Origin: Shimia sp.
GTDB taxonomy: Bacteria > Pseudomonadota > Alphaproteobacteria > Rhodobacterales > Rhodobacteraceae
Direction: 5' to 3'
DNA length: 64,000 bases
NCBI GenBank assembly: GCA_024224295.1
Contig: JAAENN010000282.1
Coordinates: 1 to 64,000 of the forward strand
The position numbers and the translations under genes were made by a program. Numbering within the stretch: position 1 is the first letter of the stretch; the number at the start of each line of letters is the position of its first letter. Positions 40,841 to 49,735 of the stretch are shown here, piece by piece. The notes under the pieces are model-generated. The model made no database searches, was not told the DNA's origin, and saw only the letters and a list, made by a program, of their open reading frames with translations.

Positions 40841-41688
40841 GTGCCCGCCTCGTCGTTTGCCAAAAACATCATCAAAGAAAACGTGCCGTTGCGTTCAAAC
40901 CCAATGGATTCATACGCCCGCGCTGCCGCTTCATTGGCCGCAAACAAAATGGCTCGCGTCGCGCCTTTGTCCCGTGCTTCCTGCAAATGCAGCGCCACCG
41001 CCCGCCGCGCCAGCCCCTGCCCGCGCAACTCCGGTGGCGTATATACCCCGCCGATCTGCACTGTATCCGGCAAGGTGGCGTTAAATCCGGTTTTGGCAAC
41101 CGGCACGCCATCCCTCAACAAAATGCGATGGCTATCTTTTTCGACGTACTTTGCAATGTCCTGTGCTGCCACCTCGGCACATTTATGTGCCGGCGTGCCC
41201 AGAACCTCGCCATGATAGGCTGTGCGCCATTTCACCGCCAACGCGCGGTAGTCTTCGCCAAGCGGCACCATGCTGAACCCGTTGCAGTCTGGCATCTTCA
41301 GCTGCGCAAGTCCCAGCCGATAGCCCGGCTCGTCTTCATTAAGCGACATCGGCCGGTCGCCCATGCCCGTCGCCTCAAAAAACGCCGCCACTTGCGCGCC
41401 GTCTCCCAAGCACCCAATCAGCTCCCGCTCCGCCCAAAAGGCACGTGTCGCCAACCAATCTTCTTTCGTAGCATCCGGCGCCTGCATCAAGATCATGCCA
41501 CCATTGGACAGGGCAAACAGCCCCTTGCGACCGTCGTCCAACGCCCAAATGCGCATCGCGCGATCTGCGGTTCCATCTATCCCATGCTCGTTGAGATTGC
41601 TCAAAAAGAACATCGAGCTCTGCACATGCGCGCGCAGAAACGGCTGAACCCACGCGAGGTCTGCCTCGGTTACCTCCCGCCAACTCAC
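40837..41688 (-). CDS. GNAT family N-acetyltransferase
   Basis: A 283-aa protein with a C-terminal GNAT domain: IGGVYTPPELRGQGLARRAV carries the R/Q-x-x-G-x-G/A acetyl-CoA motif, and NEAAARAYESIGFERNGTF the last strand and helix. The N-terminal half is a GNAT-like extension. The start is taken as the GTG at 41688, which overlaps the rsmE stop as GTGA with GGGGGA 6 nt before it. A TTG 27 nt upstream is the only alternative. Substrate unknown. Confidence 0.82.
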   Translation of the reverse strand: MSWREVTEADLAWVQPFLRAHVQSSMFFLSNLNEHGIDGTADRAMRIWALDDGRKGLFALSNGGMILMQAPDATKEDWLATRAFWAERELIGCLGDGAQVAAFFEATGMGDRPMSLNEDEPGYRLGLAQLKMPDCNGFSMVPLGEDYRALAVKWRTAYHGEVLGTPAHKCAEVAAQDIAKYVEKDSHRILLRDGVPVAKTGFNATLPDTVQIGGVYTPPELRGQGLARRAVALHLQEARDKGATRAILFAANEAAARAYESIGFERNGTFSLMMFLANDEAGT

Positions 41689-42410
41689 TGCCAGTCCCCC
41701 AAGCTCTGCTGCCAAAGCGTCATCGCCGCAACCGCCGCCGTGTCTGCCCGCAAAATCCGCGGCCCCAAGCTCACCACATGCGCAAACGGCAACGCCTTCA
41801 ACCGGTCCCGCTCAACCTCAGAAAACCCACCTTCCGGCCCAATCAAAATCGCCCAAGGCCCGCCCTCTGACGCCGCCAATCGTTTGGCACTGCCAACCTC
41901 AGCCTCATCACAGAACATCAACTGACGCCCCTCGGGCCACTCCGCCAACAGCCGATCCAGCTTCACCAGATCGCTAACCTCCGGAACATAAGTCCCGCCA
42001 CATTGCTCAGCGGCCTCAACGGCATGGGCCTGCAATCGGTCCTGCCGAATGCGCTCGCTGTTGGTGAAATCGGTGTTCACCGGCACAATCCGCGCCGCGC
42101 CCATTTCGGCAGCCTTCTCGACGATAAAATCGGTGCGCGCCTTCTTGATCGGCGCAAAGCACAGCCACAGGTCCGGCGGCATCTGCAAGGGTTTAGTCTG
42201 CGCTTCACACACCAACTCTCCGTTGCGTTTATTCGCCACGGTCACGACACAGCGCCACTCGCCATCCCGCCCATTAAACAACAGCACCGGATCATCCACC
42301 GCCATGCGCATCACACCAAAAAGGTAATGCGCCTGCTCTTTGGTCAGAGGAATGGTTTGCCCTTCCCCCAAGCCCTGCTCTACATACAGTCTGACTTTTG
42401 CCTGTTTCAT
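41685..42410 (-). CDS. rsmE: 16S rRNA (uracil-1498-N3)-methyltransferase
   Basis: A 241-aa SPOUT-fold methyltransferase. The family hallmark is the C-terminal knot, seen here as LIGPEGGFSEVERD then VSLGPRILRADTAAVAA; the N-terminal PUA-like part includes HYLFGVMR. RsmE methylates U1498 of 16S rRNA in the assembled small subunit. The start used is the ATG at 42410 (MKQAKVRLY); another ATG at 42422 touches the divergent ubiA start. It heads a three-gene run with overlaps. Confidence 0.93.
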   Translation of the reverse strand: MKQAKVRLYVEQGLGEGQTIPLTKEQAHYLFGVMRMAVDDPVLLFNGRDGEWRCVVTVANKRNGELVCEAQTKPLQMPPDLWLCFAPIKKARTDFIVEKAAEMGAARIVPVNTDFTNSERIRQDRLQAHAVEAAEQCGGTYVPEVSDLVKLDRLLAEWPEGRQLMFCDEAEVGSAKRLAASEGGPWAILIGPEGGFSEVERDRLKALPFAHVVSLGPRILRADTAAVAAMTLWQQSLGDWQ

Positions 42411-42422
42411 GGGAACCGACAT

Positions 42423-43397
42423 ATGGCCGACACGCCCGCAAAGGAAGACCCCCAGATCACAGAGGGGCAAGTTTCTGACGCTGTGAAAGGCAATTGGGTC
42501 GACCACCTCGCGCCCGCCTGGTCCCGCCCCTACCTGCGCCTGTCCCGCGCCGACCGTCCAATTGGCACTTGGCTGTTGCTGTTGCCCTGCTGGATGAGCT
42601 TGGCCCTCGCCATCCTCAGCGACGGTCAGGGCACGCTGCATGATCTCTGGATCGCTGTCGGCTGCGCCATTGGCGCTTTCCTCATGCGCGGCGCGGGCTG
42701 TACCTGGAATGACATCACCGACCGCGACATCGACGCCAAAGTCGCCCGCACCCGCTCCCGCCCAATCCCGTCAGGACAAGTCACCACCAAACAGGCCGCC
42801 GTCTGGATGGCTATTCAAACCGTAATCTCTGCCGCGATCCTGCTGACGTTCAACGTGAACGCCATCTTGCTAGGGGTCGCTTCCTTGATCCCAGTGGCGA
42901 TTTACCCCTTTGCCAAACGTTTCACTTGGTGGCCGCAAGTTTTTTTGGGCCTCGCCTTCAACTGGGGCGCTTTGCTGGCTTGGACAGCTCACACCGGCAG
43001 CCTCGATTGGCCCGCTGCGATCCTCTATGTGGCTGGCATCAGTTGGACGTTGTTTTACGACACCATCTATGCCCACCAAGACACCGAGGACGACGCCCTC
43101 ATCGGCGTGAAATCTACCGCACGGCTGTTTGGCAAAAACAGCCCGCAATGGCTGCAAGGCTTCCTCACGCTCACCATCATGCTGTTTGGCTTTGCCGTGC
43201 TGATGGTCACCATAGAGCGCAGCCCTGCCTCCATGGCCGTCGCCCTGCTGGGACCGCTCACCATGGGCTGGCACATGCAATGGCAACTTCGTCGGCTCGA
43301 CACCGAGGACCCCGCCGTGCTCCTGCGCCTGTTCCGCGCTAACCGCGACACCGGCCTCATCCCTCTGCTGTTTTTCGCCACCGCCTTTTTCCTGTGA
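42423..43397 (+). CDS. ubiA: 4-hydroxybenzoate octaprenyltransferase
   Basis: A 324-aa integral membrane prenyltransferase with about eight or nine helices. The two Asp-rich motifs that bind Mg and prenyl diphosphate are NDITDRDIDAKVARTRSRPI (near 100) and DTIYAHQDTEDD (near 213). UbiA attaches the polyprenyl tail to 4-hydroxybenzoate in ubiquinone synthesis. The start ATG at 42423 is back to back with rsmE. A hydrophilic N-terminus of about 40 residues precedes the first helix, as is common in alphaproteobacteria. Confidence 0.93.
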   Translation: MADTPAKEDPQITEGQVSDAVKGNWVDHLAPAWSRPYLRLSRADRPIGTWLLLLPCWMSLALAILSDGQGTLHDLWIAVGCAIGAFLMRGAGCTWNDITDRDIDAKVARTRSRPIPSGQVTTKQAAVWMAIQTVISAAILLTFNVNAILLGVASLIPVAIYPFAKRFTWWPQVFLGLAFNWGALLAWTAHTGSLDWPAAILYVAGISWTLFYDTIYAHQDTEDDALIGVKSTARLFGKNSPQWLQGFLTLTIMLFGFAVLMVTIERSPASMAVALLGPLTMGWHMQWQLRRLDTEDPAVLLRLFRANRDTGLIPLLFFATAFFL

Positions 43398-43458
43398 TTG
43401 CAAGCGGGGCCATAACCCCGTATCAACCAGTCACCACTGGACGGACCACACTTTCTGA

Positions 43459-45582
43459 ATGCGACTTTCTTCCCTTCTCATACTGTTTGTGACCTTCGCT
43501 TCCGCGGGCCTCCTGAGCCTTGTCGCCGCAAGCCTCTCCGCTGACCTGATCGAAGACACTTCCAAAACCACTGTCGAGCATGAGCTCTCCAAATCCGGCA
43601 TGGACTGGGCCGAGGTACATGCCGAAGGGTTGCAGATCTTTCTGGCTGGCGTGGCACCTTCCGAGGCTGACCGCTTTAAAGCCATCTCCGCTGCAGGCCG
43701 CATCGTCGACGCCGCTCGCGTGATCGACAACATGGAAGTGCCCGCCACAGCCGCCATCGCCCCCCCCCGTTTCTCCGTGGAAATCCTGCGCAACGACGCA
43801 GGCATCTCCCTGATCGGTCTGATCCCGGAAAGCGCCGCGCGCGACCGTTTGCTGCGCGAGTTGCAAGACATCTCCGACAGCGGCGACGTCGCCGACCTTC
43901 TGGAAACCGCCGACTACGCCGCCCCGGCGGGCTGGTCCGCCGCCTCCCGCTTTGCCGTCTCCGCGCTCAAAGACCTGCCGCGGTCAAAAATCTCGGTACA
44001 AGCTGGCCGCGTCGACGTGACCGCCATGGCCGACAGCCCCGAGCAGCGCGCCGAGTTGGAAATCGACCTCGCCCGCCGCGCCCCCAATGGCGTTGAGGTG
44101 AACCTCAACATCTCCGCCCCGCGTCCGGTGATCACACCGTTCACCTTGCGTTTGGTCAAAGACGGCGACATTGCCCGTTTTGATGCTTGCTCCGCAGATA
44201 CAGACAAAGCGCGTGCAAAAATTCTGACCGCGGCCCGGGCCGCCGGCCTGATGGACAATGTAGACTGTGTCATCGGCCTTGGTGTGCCATCTATCAAATG
44301 GGGAGACGCAGTCGCCACCTCCATTCGCGGCCTGAACGATCTTGGTGGCGGCACGCTGACCATCTCAGATGCCGACATTACATTGACCGCCGCGATGGGC
44401 ACTGATCAGGCACTGTTTGATCGCGTTGTTGGAGAGTTGGAAGGCACACTGCCTGAAGCCTTTGCCCTGTTGGCCACTTTGCCACCAACTCCAGAAGCAG
44501 AAGGCGAAGTCGTAGCACAGGAATTCACCGCTACACTCAGCCCTGAAGGTCTGGTGCAATTGCGCGGCCGGCTGCCCAACGACATCTCGCGTGACACCAC
44601 AGACAGCTATGCCCGCGCCCGCTTCGGCACCGAAACCGTACATATGGCGACCCGCCTGGACGACACCCTGCCGCCCACATGGCCCTTCCGCGTGATGGCC
44701 GGTCTGGATGCGCTCTCCCTGCTCAACAACGGCTCCTTGCTTGTGACGCCCGAAGGCGTCTCCGTCACTGGCAACACCGGCAACACCGAGACCAACGCCC
44801 GCATCGCACAACTTTTGGCCGACAAACTCAGCCAGACAGATCATTTTGCCATCAACGTCACCTATGTCGAGGCGCTTGATCCGTTAGCCGGTCTGCCGAC
44901 CGCTGAGGAATGCATGGCCAACATCCAAGCGCTTCAGGACGAGACCAAGATTGCTTTCGAATCTGGAAGCGGCACACTGGACGCCAGCGCCGCCGCGATC
45001 ATCGACAAGCTCGCCGAAGAGCTCAACGCCTGTCCCGACCTGCAAATCGAAATCCAGGGCCACACAGACAGCCAAGGCCGCGAAAGCATGAATCAGGCCC
45101 TATCTCAAACCCGCGCTCTTGCGGTTCTGACCGCGCTGCAGGAACGCCGCGTGCTGACCAAAGGCTTCCTTGCCCTTGGCTATGGCGAAAGCCAGCCAAT
45201 TGCTGACAACGACACCGCCGAAGGCCGCGAAGCCAACCGACGCATCGAATTTATCCGCATTTTGCCTGAAGCGGACGAGGCGGAAACCGCGGCTTCGGAA
45301 GACACCAGCGAGACGTCCGAAGCAGCACAGACCGCGCCGGAAGACCAGGCTGAAGTCACAGACGCAGACACCTCTGAAGCAGCTTCAGAAGCCGCAACAG
45401 AGACCGCGACAGAGGAGACCCCCTCCGAAGGCGCAGCACCTGACGAAACAACTGCCGACGCAGCTGCGGCAGAGACAGACGCCGCAGCGGATACCGGCAC
45501 AGAATCCGCCGCTGACGAGACATCCACAGACAACGCCGCGCAGGAAGACGGCGAGGAGACACAGACCAATGACACGAATTGA
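43459..45582 (+). CDS. OmpA-family protein with BON-like N-terminus and acidic tail
   Basis: A 707-aa envelope protein. A signal peptide or anchor (LLILFVTFASAGLLSLVAASL) starts it, and BON-like segments follow (GLQIFLAGVAPSEADRFKAI near 54). A peptidoglycan-binding OmpA domain lies near 495-602, with FESGSGTLDASAAAI, IEIQGHTDSQG and the NRRIEFI end. The last 105 residues are a low-complexity Ala/Glu/Asp/Thr tail, strongly acidic, which is unusual after an OmpA domain. Its stop lies 14 nt inside the next gene, so both are likely co-translated. Role: probably a cell-wall-linked envelope protein; details unknown. Confidence 0.85.
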   Translation: MRLSSLLILFVTFASAGLLSLVAASLSADLIEDTSKTTVEHELSKSGMDWAEVHAEGLQIFLAGVAPSEADRFKAISAAGRIVDAARVIDNMEVPATAAIAPPRFSVEILRNDAGISLIGLIPESAARDRLLRELQDISDSGDVADLLETADYAAPAGWSAASRFAVSALKDLPRSKISVQAGRVDVTAMADSPEQRAELEIDLARRAPNGVEVNLNISAPRPVITPFTLRLVKDGDIARFDACSADTDKARAKILTAARAAGLMDNVDCVIGLGVPSIKWGDAVATSIRGLNDLGGGTLTISDADITLTAAMGTDQALFDRVVGELEGTLPEAFALLATLPPTPEAEGEVVAQEFTATLSPEGLVQLRGRLPNDISRDTTDSYARARFGTETVHMATRLDDTLPPTWPFRVMAGLDALSLLNNGSLLVTPEGVSVTGNTGNTETNARIAQLLADKLSQTDHFAINVTYVEALDPLAGLPTAEECMANIQALQDETKIAFESGSGTLDASAAAIIDKLAEELNACPDLQIEIQGHTDSQGRESMNQALSQTRALAVLTALQERRVLTKGFLALGYGESQPIADNDTAEGREANRRIEFIRILPEADEAETAASEDTSETSEAAQTAPEDQAEVTDADTSEAASEAATETATEETPSEGAAPDETTADAAAAETDAAADTGTESAADETSTDNAAQEDGEETQTNDTN

Positions 45583-45895
45583 GTTCATCCTGACCACCGC
45601 CGTCATTCTGTTTGTGGCCTTCTGCATGGGCTGGTTTGCCAATTGGCTGGTGCACCGTTTCACCCGCGTCGCCCAATCTGACGTAGACCAGCTGGAGCGC
45701 ATGTCCCAGGAGCTGCACGAAGCCGAAGAGACCCGCGATCAGGCGATCACCTACCTGCAACAGCGTGAGGCCGAGCTGACCAATCAGTTGAGCCAAACCG
45801 AGGCCGAACTACGCGCCGCTATGGACGGCCTACGCGACGCCCGCCAGGAAGCCGAAGAACTGCGCATGCATGTGGAGCGTCTGGGCGGGGCGTAA
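45569..45895 (+). CDS. Small membrane-anchored coiled-coil protein
   Basis: A 108-aa protein with one N-terminal transmembrane helix (FILTTAVILFVAFCMGWFANWLV) and a long polar heptad-like helix after it (about 38-100, rich in Glu, Gln, Arg). This is typical of a bitopic protein with a cytoplasmic coiled coil. The ATG at 45569 has GAGGAG about 10 nt upstream and overlaps the OmpA-family gene by 14 nt, so a shared envelope job is likely. No family recognised. Confidence 0.82.
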   Translation: MTRIEFILTTAVILFVAFCMGWFANWLVHRFTRVAQSDVDQLERMSQELHEAEETRDQAITYLQQREAELTNQLSQTEAELRAAMDGLRDARQEAEELRMHVERLGGA

Positions 45896-45919
45896 GTCGG
45901 CCCTCTAGAAACGCCAAAG

Positions 45920-45951
45920 GCCAGTGTCTCTCCAGAGGCTGGCTTTTTTTT
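45920..45951 (+). terminator. Intrinsic terminator after the OmpA-family operon
   Basis: GCCAG...CTGGC (45920-45924 and 45939-45943) with an inner CTCT/AGAG pairing is followed by eight T residues. It lies 24 nt after the coiled-coil gene stop. Confidence 0.85.
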
Positions 45952-45968
45952 GTGCCGAATCCAGCCGG

Positions 45969-46313
45969 TTACTCTGTCGTGCTCAACACCACCCCAGCCG
46001 TCTTCAGCACATCCCGCTGAGGCTTATAAAAAATCCAGTTGTTGATCTTCTTGCCGCGCACCAATCCGGCCGCGCTCAGCCTCTTCATATGCGCACTCAC
46101 GGTGGGCTGGGACAGGTCCAACTTGTCGACAATGCGCCCCACACAAACACCATCCTCAACCAAATCCCCATCCACTTGCGGCGCGAAATGCGGACGCGGA
46201 TCCAGCAGCCAAAGCATGATCTGCAAGCGCACCGGGCTGGACAGCGCGGCAAAGACTTTTGCCTGCGCCGTCACCAACTCAGTTGACTCCCGCCCAATAT
46301 CGTCAATTATCAA
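45969..46313 (-). CDS. ArsR-family transcriptional regulator
   Basis: A 114-aa winged-helix protein. AKVFAALSSPVRLQIMLWLL is the ArsR N-terminal signature and LDLSQPTVSAHMKRLSAAGLV the recognition region, with the wing KKINNWIFYKP. It reads from a TTG at 46313; no ATG occurs before the conserved part. A VCV site before the recognition helix has one Cys but no full ELCVCDL metal motif. It is divergent from a PLP-dependent decarboxylase and probably controls it. Confidence 0.86.
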   Translation of the reverse strand: MIIDDIGRESTELVTAQAKVFAALSSPVRLQIMLWLLDPRPHFAPQVDGDLVEDGVCVGRIVDKLDLSQPTVSAHMKRLSAAGLVRGKKINNWIFYKPQRDVLKTAGVVLSTTE

Positions 46314-46340
46314 TATAGATGATTCCCTATATAGATTGAT
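46309..46340. promoter_or_regulatory. AT-rich imperfect inverted repeat between ArsR and decarboxylase genes
   Basis: ATCAATATAG (46309-46318) and CTATATAGATTGAT (46327-46340) form an interrupted inverted repeat with a 4-base insertion in one arm. It lies in the 33-nt gap between the divergent starts and overlaps the ArsR start. Such AT-rich repeats are typical ArsR-family operators; binding is inferred. Confidence 0.5.
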
Positions 46341-46346
46341 CTCGAT

Positions 46347-47729
46347 ATGACCATACCCTCAGATCCCCTCGCCCGCCAAGCCCAAGCCTTTGCCCGAGCC
46401 GCAAAACTTGGCGAAGACTACCTAAACGCACTCTCAGACCGCCAAGTACACGCAGACACAGCCCAGCTCGCCGCACTCGACATTGCGCTCCCCCAACAGG
46501 GCCACAGCCCATCTGACGTGCTGTCCCTGATGCAAGACGCCGGCAGCCCCGGCACCGTTGCCACCGCCGCGGGCCGCTACTTCGGCTACGTCATCGGCGG
46601 CGCGCTGCCTGCCGCATCCGGTGCCCGCGCGCTCCTCTCCGCCTGGGACCAATGCGCCAACGCAGACACCGGGCCTTCGGTGATGCAAATGGAGCAAACC
46701 GCCGTGCGCTGGATCATCGACTTCCTCAACCTGCCCGCGCAGACCGAGGGCGCCTTCACCACCGGCGCGACCATGGCCAATATGACCCTGCTGGCCACGG
46801 CGCGCGACACATTGCTGGCCCGCCTCGGCCACCCACGCGGCAAAGGCCTGCTAGGCGCGCCTGCTCTGCGCGTGGTCGCCAGCGCCGAAATCCACGCCAC
46901 TGTCCTCAAATCCCTGCGCCTGATCGGCCTTGGCTCCGACAATATCGAACGCGTCCCCACCGACGATCAGGGCCGCATGCGTGCCGACAAACTACCCCAA
47001 CTTGATGCCTCCTGCATTGTGCTGGCGCAGGCCGGAAACGTCTGCACCGGCGCGTTTGATCCCATTGGGGAAATCGCCGAGGCCTGCCAAGCCGCTGGCG
47101 CATGGTTGCATGTCGACGGCGCCTTTGGCCTCTGGGCCCGCGCGGTGCCCGAGCTGGCCGACGCCCTCACGGGACTGGAGAAAGCTGACAGCTGGGTGGT
47201 GGACGCCCACAAAACCCTCAACGCGCCATATGACTCCGGCCTGGCCCTCTGTCGCCATCCCGAAGAGATGCGCGCCTCCATGGCCATCGGCGCCGCCTAC
47301 CTGCCGTCCACCGATCCCTCACCTGCCGACCTGACACCAGAGTTCAGCCGCGCCGCCCGGGGTGCAGAAACATACGCCGCCCTGCTTTCTCTGGGCCGTG
47401 AGGGTCTGACCGACATGATCATGGAGTTTCACAGCAAAGCCTCCCGCCTCGCAAAAGCGCTGCGCGACACGGGCTTCACCATCCCACACGACGTACATTT
47501 CAATGAGGTGTTTGTGACCCTGCCTGACAGCCCCGACCTCTGCGCCGCAATCACGGCAGAGGTGCAGGCATCTGGCGAAGCGTGGTTTGGCGCCGCCACC
47601 TGGCAAGGCCAAAGCGGCTTCCGTCTGAGTGTTTCCAACTGGGCCACCACAGAGATGGACATTGACCGACTGGTCGCCGCCATTGTGAAAGCGCGCGAGG
47701 ATGTTCTAAGGACCCAAGCTGTTGCCTAA
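46347..47729 (+). CDS. PLP-dependent group II decarboxylase-family protein
   Basis: A 460-aa fold-type I PLP enzyme of the glutamate/tyrosine/aromatic amino acid decarboxylase family. The cofactor lysine is in VVDAHKTLNAPYDSG (near 291), the Asp that holds the pyridine nitrogen in WLHVDGAFGLWA, and the early GYVIGGALPAASG and FTTGATMANMTLL loops are as expected. The substrate is unclear; some relatives are deaminases or aldehyde synthases. It starts 33 nt from the divergent ArsR gene and has no clear Shine-Dalgarno. Confidence 0.82.
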   Translation: MTIPSDPLARQAQAFARAAKLGEDYLNALSDRQVHADTAQLAALDIALPQQGHSPSDVLSLMQDAGSPGTVATAAGRYFGYVIGGALPAASGARALLSAWDQCANADTGPSVMQMEQTAVRWIIDFLNLPAQTEGAFTTGATMANMTLLATARDTLLARLGHPRGKGLLGAPALRVVASAEIHATVLKSLRLIGLGSDNIERVPTDDQGRMRADKLPQLDASCIVLAQAGNVCTGAFDPIGEIAEACQAAGAWLHVDGAFGLWARAVPELADALTGLEKADSWVVDAHKTLNAPYDSGLALCRHPEEMRASMAIGAAYLPSTDPSPADLTPEFSRAARGAETYAALLSLGREGLTDMIMEFHSKASRLAKALRDTGFTIPHDVHFNEVFVTLPDSPDLCAAITAEVQASGEAWFGAATWQGQSGFRLSVSNWATTEMDIDRLVAAIVKAREDVLRTQAVA

Positions 47730-47786
47730 AGCGACGCCGCACCGCGCGGTGGGTTTACACTCATCTGCCGCGCGGCCTCAAAAACA

Positions 47787-47818
47787 CGCACCTCCGCAAA
47801 ACAGTCGCGATACCGACT
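47787..47818. repeat. Dispersed intergenic repeat, copy 1
   Basis: A 32-nt stretch after the decarboxylase gene matches 59056-59087 at 28 of 32 positions; the shared core reads CGCAAAACAG then CGCGATAC. Both copies lie in short intergenic gaps on the plus strand. The 138-nt gap here holds nothing else recognised. Confidence 0.6.
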
Positions 47819-47867
47819 TAATACCGACGCCCGAAACCGGGGGATTTCGCCGGTTAACGCACCAACA

Positions 47868-48311
47868 TCACCAGCGGCTCAGCGCGTCCTCGTCTTCGTC
47901 TTTGGCAGCGACCCACTCGGCCCCGTCGGCGGTGTATTCTTTTTTCCAGAACGGCGCACGGGACTTCAGGTAATCCATCAGGTACTCCGCCGCCTCAAAG
48001 GCATTCACGCGATGGCGTGACGCAGTCGCAACCATCATGATCATATCACCCTGACGCAGCTCGCCATGGCGGTGAATGACCAAAACATCCCCAAGATTCC
48101 AACGACTTACGGCCTCAGCCGCGATCTTCTCAAGCGCCTTCTGGGTCATGCCCGGATAGTGCTCAATCACCATCCGATCCATGCCGCCCTGATCGGCATC
48201 ACGCACCACACCGGTGAAGGTGACAATCGCGCCCATATTGCTATGCCCGGTCGCAAAACCCTGCGCCTCGCGGCCAAAATCAAACGGTTCTTCCTGAACA
48301 ACGACGCGCAT
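47868..48311 (-). CDS. moaE: Molybdopterin synthase catalytic subunit MoaE
   Basis: A 147-aa MoaE. It transfers sulfur from MoaD thiocarboxylate to precursor Z to make molybdopterin. Landmarks are GAIVTFTGVVRD near 29, MVIEHYPGMTQKAL, IHRHGELRQGDMIMMV and the DYLKSRAPFWKKE end with the catalytic Lys region. It follows moaD by 9 nt. The first 28 residues before the domain are as expected for the family. Confidence 0.95.
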   Translation of the reverse strand: MRVVVQEEPFDFGREAQGFATGHSNMGAIVTFTGVVRDADQGGMDRMVIEHYPGMTQKALEKIAAEAVSRWNLGDVLVIHRHGELRQGDMIMMVATASRHRVNAFEAAEYLMDYLKSRAPFWKKEYTADGAEWVAAKDEDEDALSRW

Positions 48312-48320
48312 GGAAACCCC

Positions 48321-48566
48321 TTAACCGCCTGTCATTGGAGGGAAAAACGCCACTTCACGCACGCCCTCAAGGCTTGCGTCAAAGTCGGTCAACTCCTGAT
48401 CCACCGCCACACGCAAGGCACTCAAATCTGAAAAGGCCACCTCATAGCGCTCTTCCCGCGTCTTCAGCTCTTCCACCAACTGCATCACGGTTGCGGCGTT
48501 GGTCTCCACCTTTTCTTTCGGGATACCAATGCGCTCCCGCACCCATGCAAAATAGAGAACGTCCAT
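48321..48566 (-). CDS. moaD: Molybdopterin synthase sulfur carrier subunit MoaD
   Basis: An 81-aa ubiquitin-like protein ending in MTGG, the double Gly that is adenylated and thiocarboxylated. It starts MDVLYFAWVRERIGI at the ATG 48566; the frame is open 44 codons upstream, overlapping pgsA, without family similarity. It partners with MoaE directly downstream. The pgsA stop is 5 nt upstream, so the three genes are probably one operon. Confidence 0.94.
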   Translation of the reverse strand: MDVLYFAWVRERIGIPKEKVETNAATVMQLVEELKTREERYEVAFSDLSALRVAVDQELTDFDASLEGVREVAFFPPMTGG

Positions 48567-48571
48567 TGCGA

Positions 48572-49231
48572 TCAATCCTTTAGATGCGGCTTCGCCTTGT
48601 TGAAGTAGTCCACCCCAGTGATAGCGGTCAACGCAGCCGCAATCCACAGCAACAAAAGTCCTACCCAACCGCTCCACACCATCCCGGTGTGTTTCCAACG
48701 CAGCCCCTGCAGGTCTTCTACCTCCCCGGCCATGATCTGATCAAACAGCGCCAAATCCATGCCCCAAGCCGACATGCCCAGGTAATGCTCAAACACGCCT
48801 TGACCAAAAAGGAACGCAATCGCAACCATTTGCGTCGCCGTTTTCCACTTTGCCAGTTTGGTCACCTTGAGCGTTCCCGCTGTATCCCCAAGGAACTCGC
48901 GCAGGCCCGAGACAAACACTTCGCGGAACAGGATTACTGTCGCCGGCAACACCAGCCAGGGCGACATCGAGCTGTAGCCCACGATGACCATCAACGCGAT
49001 CACAACCATCGCCTTATCGGCAATCGGATCCATCATCGCGCCCAGCTTGGTTTCCTGCTTCCACAGCCGCGCCAGATAGCCGTCAAACCAATCGGTCACC
49101 GCGGCCACCAAAAACAGCATCAACGCAAACCAATCCGCGTAAGGCCTTTCAAAATAAAGAAACATCACAGCAACCATCGGGGCTGCAAACAGGCGCATCA
49201 CAGAGAGGATGTTGGGAATGGTCCAGGTCAT
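48572..49231 (-). CDS. pgsA: CDP-diacylglycerol-glycerol-3-phosphate 3-phosphatidyltransferase
   Basis: A 219-aa CDP-alcohol phosphatidyltransferase with about five helices. The family motif D-G-x2-A-R-x8-G-x3-D-x3-D appears as DGYLARLWKQETKLGAMMDP followed by IADKAM. It makes phosphatidylglycerol phosphate, the precursor of PG and cardiolipin. It leads the moaD-moaE run. Confidence 0.93.
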   Translation of the reverse strand: MTWTIPNILSVMRLFAAPMVAVMFLYFERPYADWFALMLFLVAAVTDWFDGYLARLWKQETKLGAMMDPIADKAMVVIALMVIVGYSSMSPWLVLPATVILFREVFVSGLREFLGDTAGTLKVTKLAKWKTATQMVAIAFLFGQGVFEHYLGMSAWGMDLALFDQIMAGEVEDLQGLRWKHTGMVWSGWVGLLLLWIAAALTAITGVDYFNKAKPHLKD

Positions 49232-49382
49232 ATCCCTGACTTAGCCTGTCTCCCCTCTCAGGGGAAGCGCGTTTGTGACGCGGTGCCGCCGCCATGGCCC
49301 GCAGCCCACAAATCTGTGCTACACTCAGTCGAGGCAAAGCGGGCAAGACACTCGGGTGCACATCGTCAAAGGAGATACTCTT

Positions 49383-49712
49383 ATGCAACCTGTTGTATTG
49401 CTTGTGGGGAAACTGCCCAATGTGATTGGCGCCGTGCCGCGCCAGCTTGACCACCTGCCCATTCAATGGCTCGGCGCCCATGATCACGGCGAGGTCATTC
49501 GTCAGTTGGACACCGAACCGCGCATTTGCTGCGTGATTATGGGCGCCAGCATGGATGACGACACGCGCGGCGACCTGATTGGCCTGATCGCCACCCGTCG
49601 CCCGGACTTGTCGATCCATCTCAAGGACCGCGCCTCAGGTCCCGATGGCATGGTGGGTTTTGTCGAACAGATTGTCGAAAACCTCGTGCTGCGTGGAAAG
49701 ATACCTGCTTAG
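49383..49712 (+). CDS. Hypothetical small protein, receiver-like pattern
   Basis: A 109-aa soluble protein. It reads MQPVVLLVGKLPNVIGAVPR, with alternating strands and helices ending VGFVEQIVENLVLRG, a pattern like a Rossmann or response-regulator receiver fold, but the phospho-acceptor Asp position is not evident. The ATG at 49383 has AGGAG 8 nt upstream. It is flanked by divergent pgsA and convergent uvrC, so it is transcribed alone. Function unknown. Confidence 0.75.
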   Translation: MQPVVLLVGKLPNVIGAVPRQLDHLPIQWLGAHDHGEVIRQLDTEPRICCVIMGASMDDDTRGDLIGLIATRRPDLSIHLKDRASGPDGMVGFVEQIVENLVLRGKIPA

Positions 49713-49735
49713 GCAACACCCACCGCCCGTAGGGT

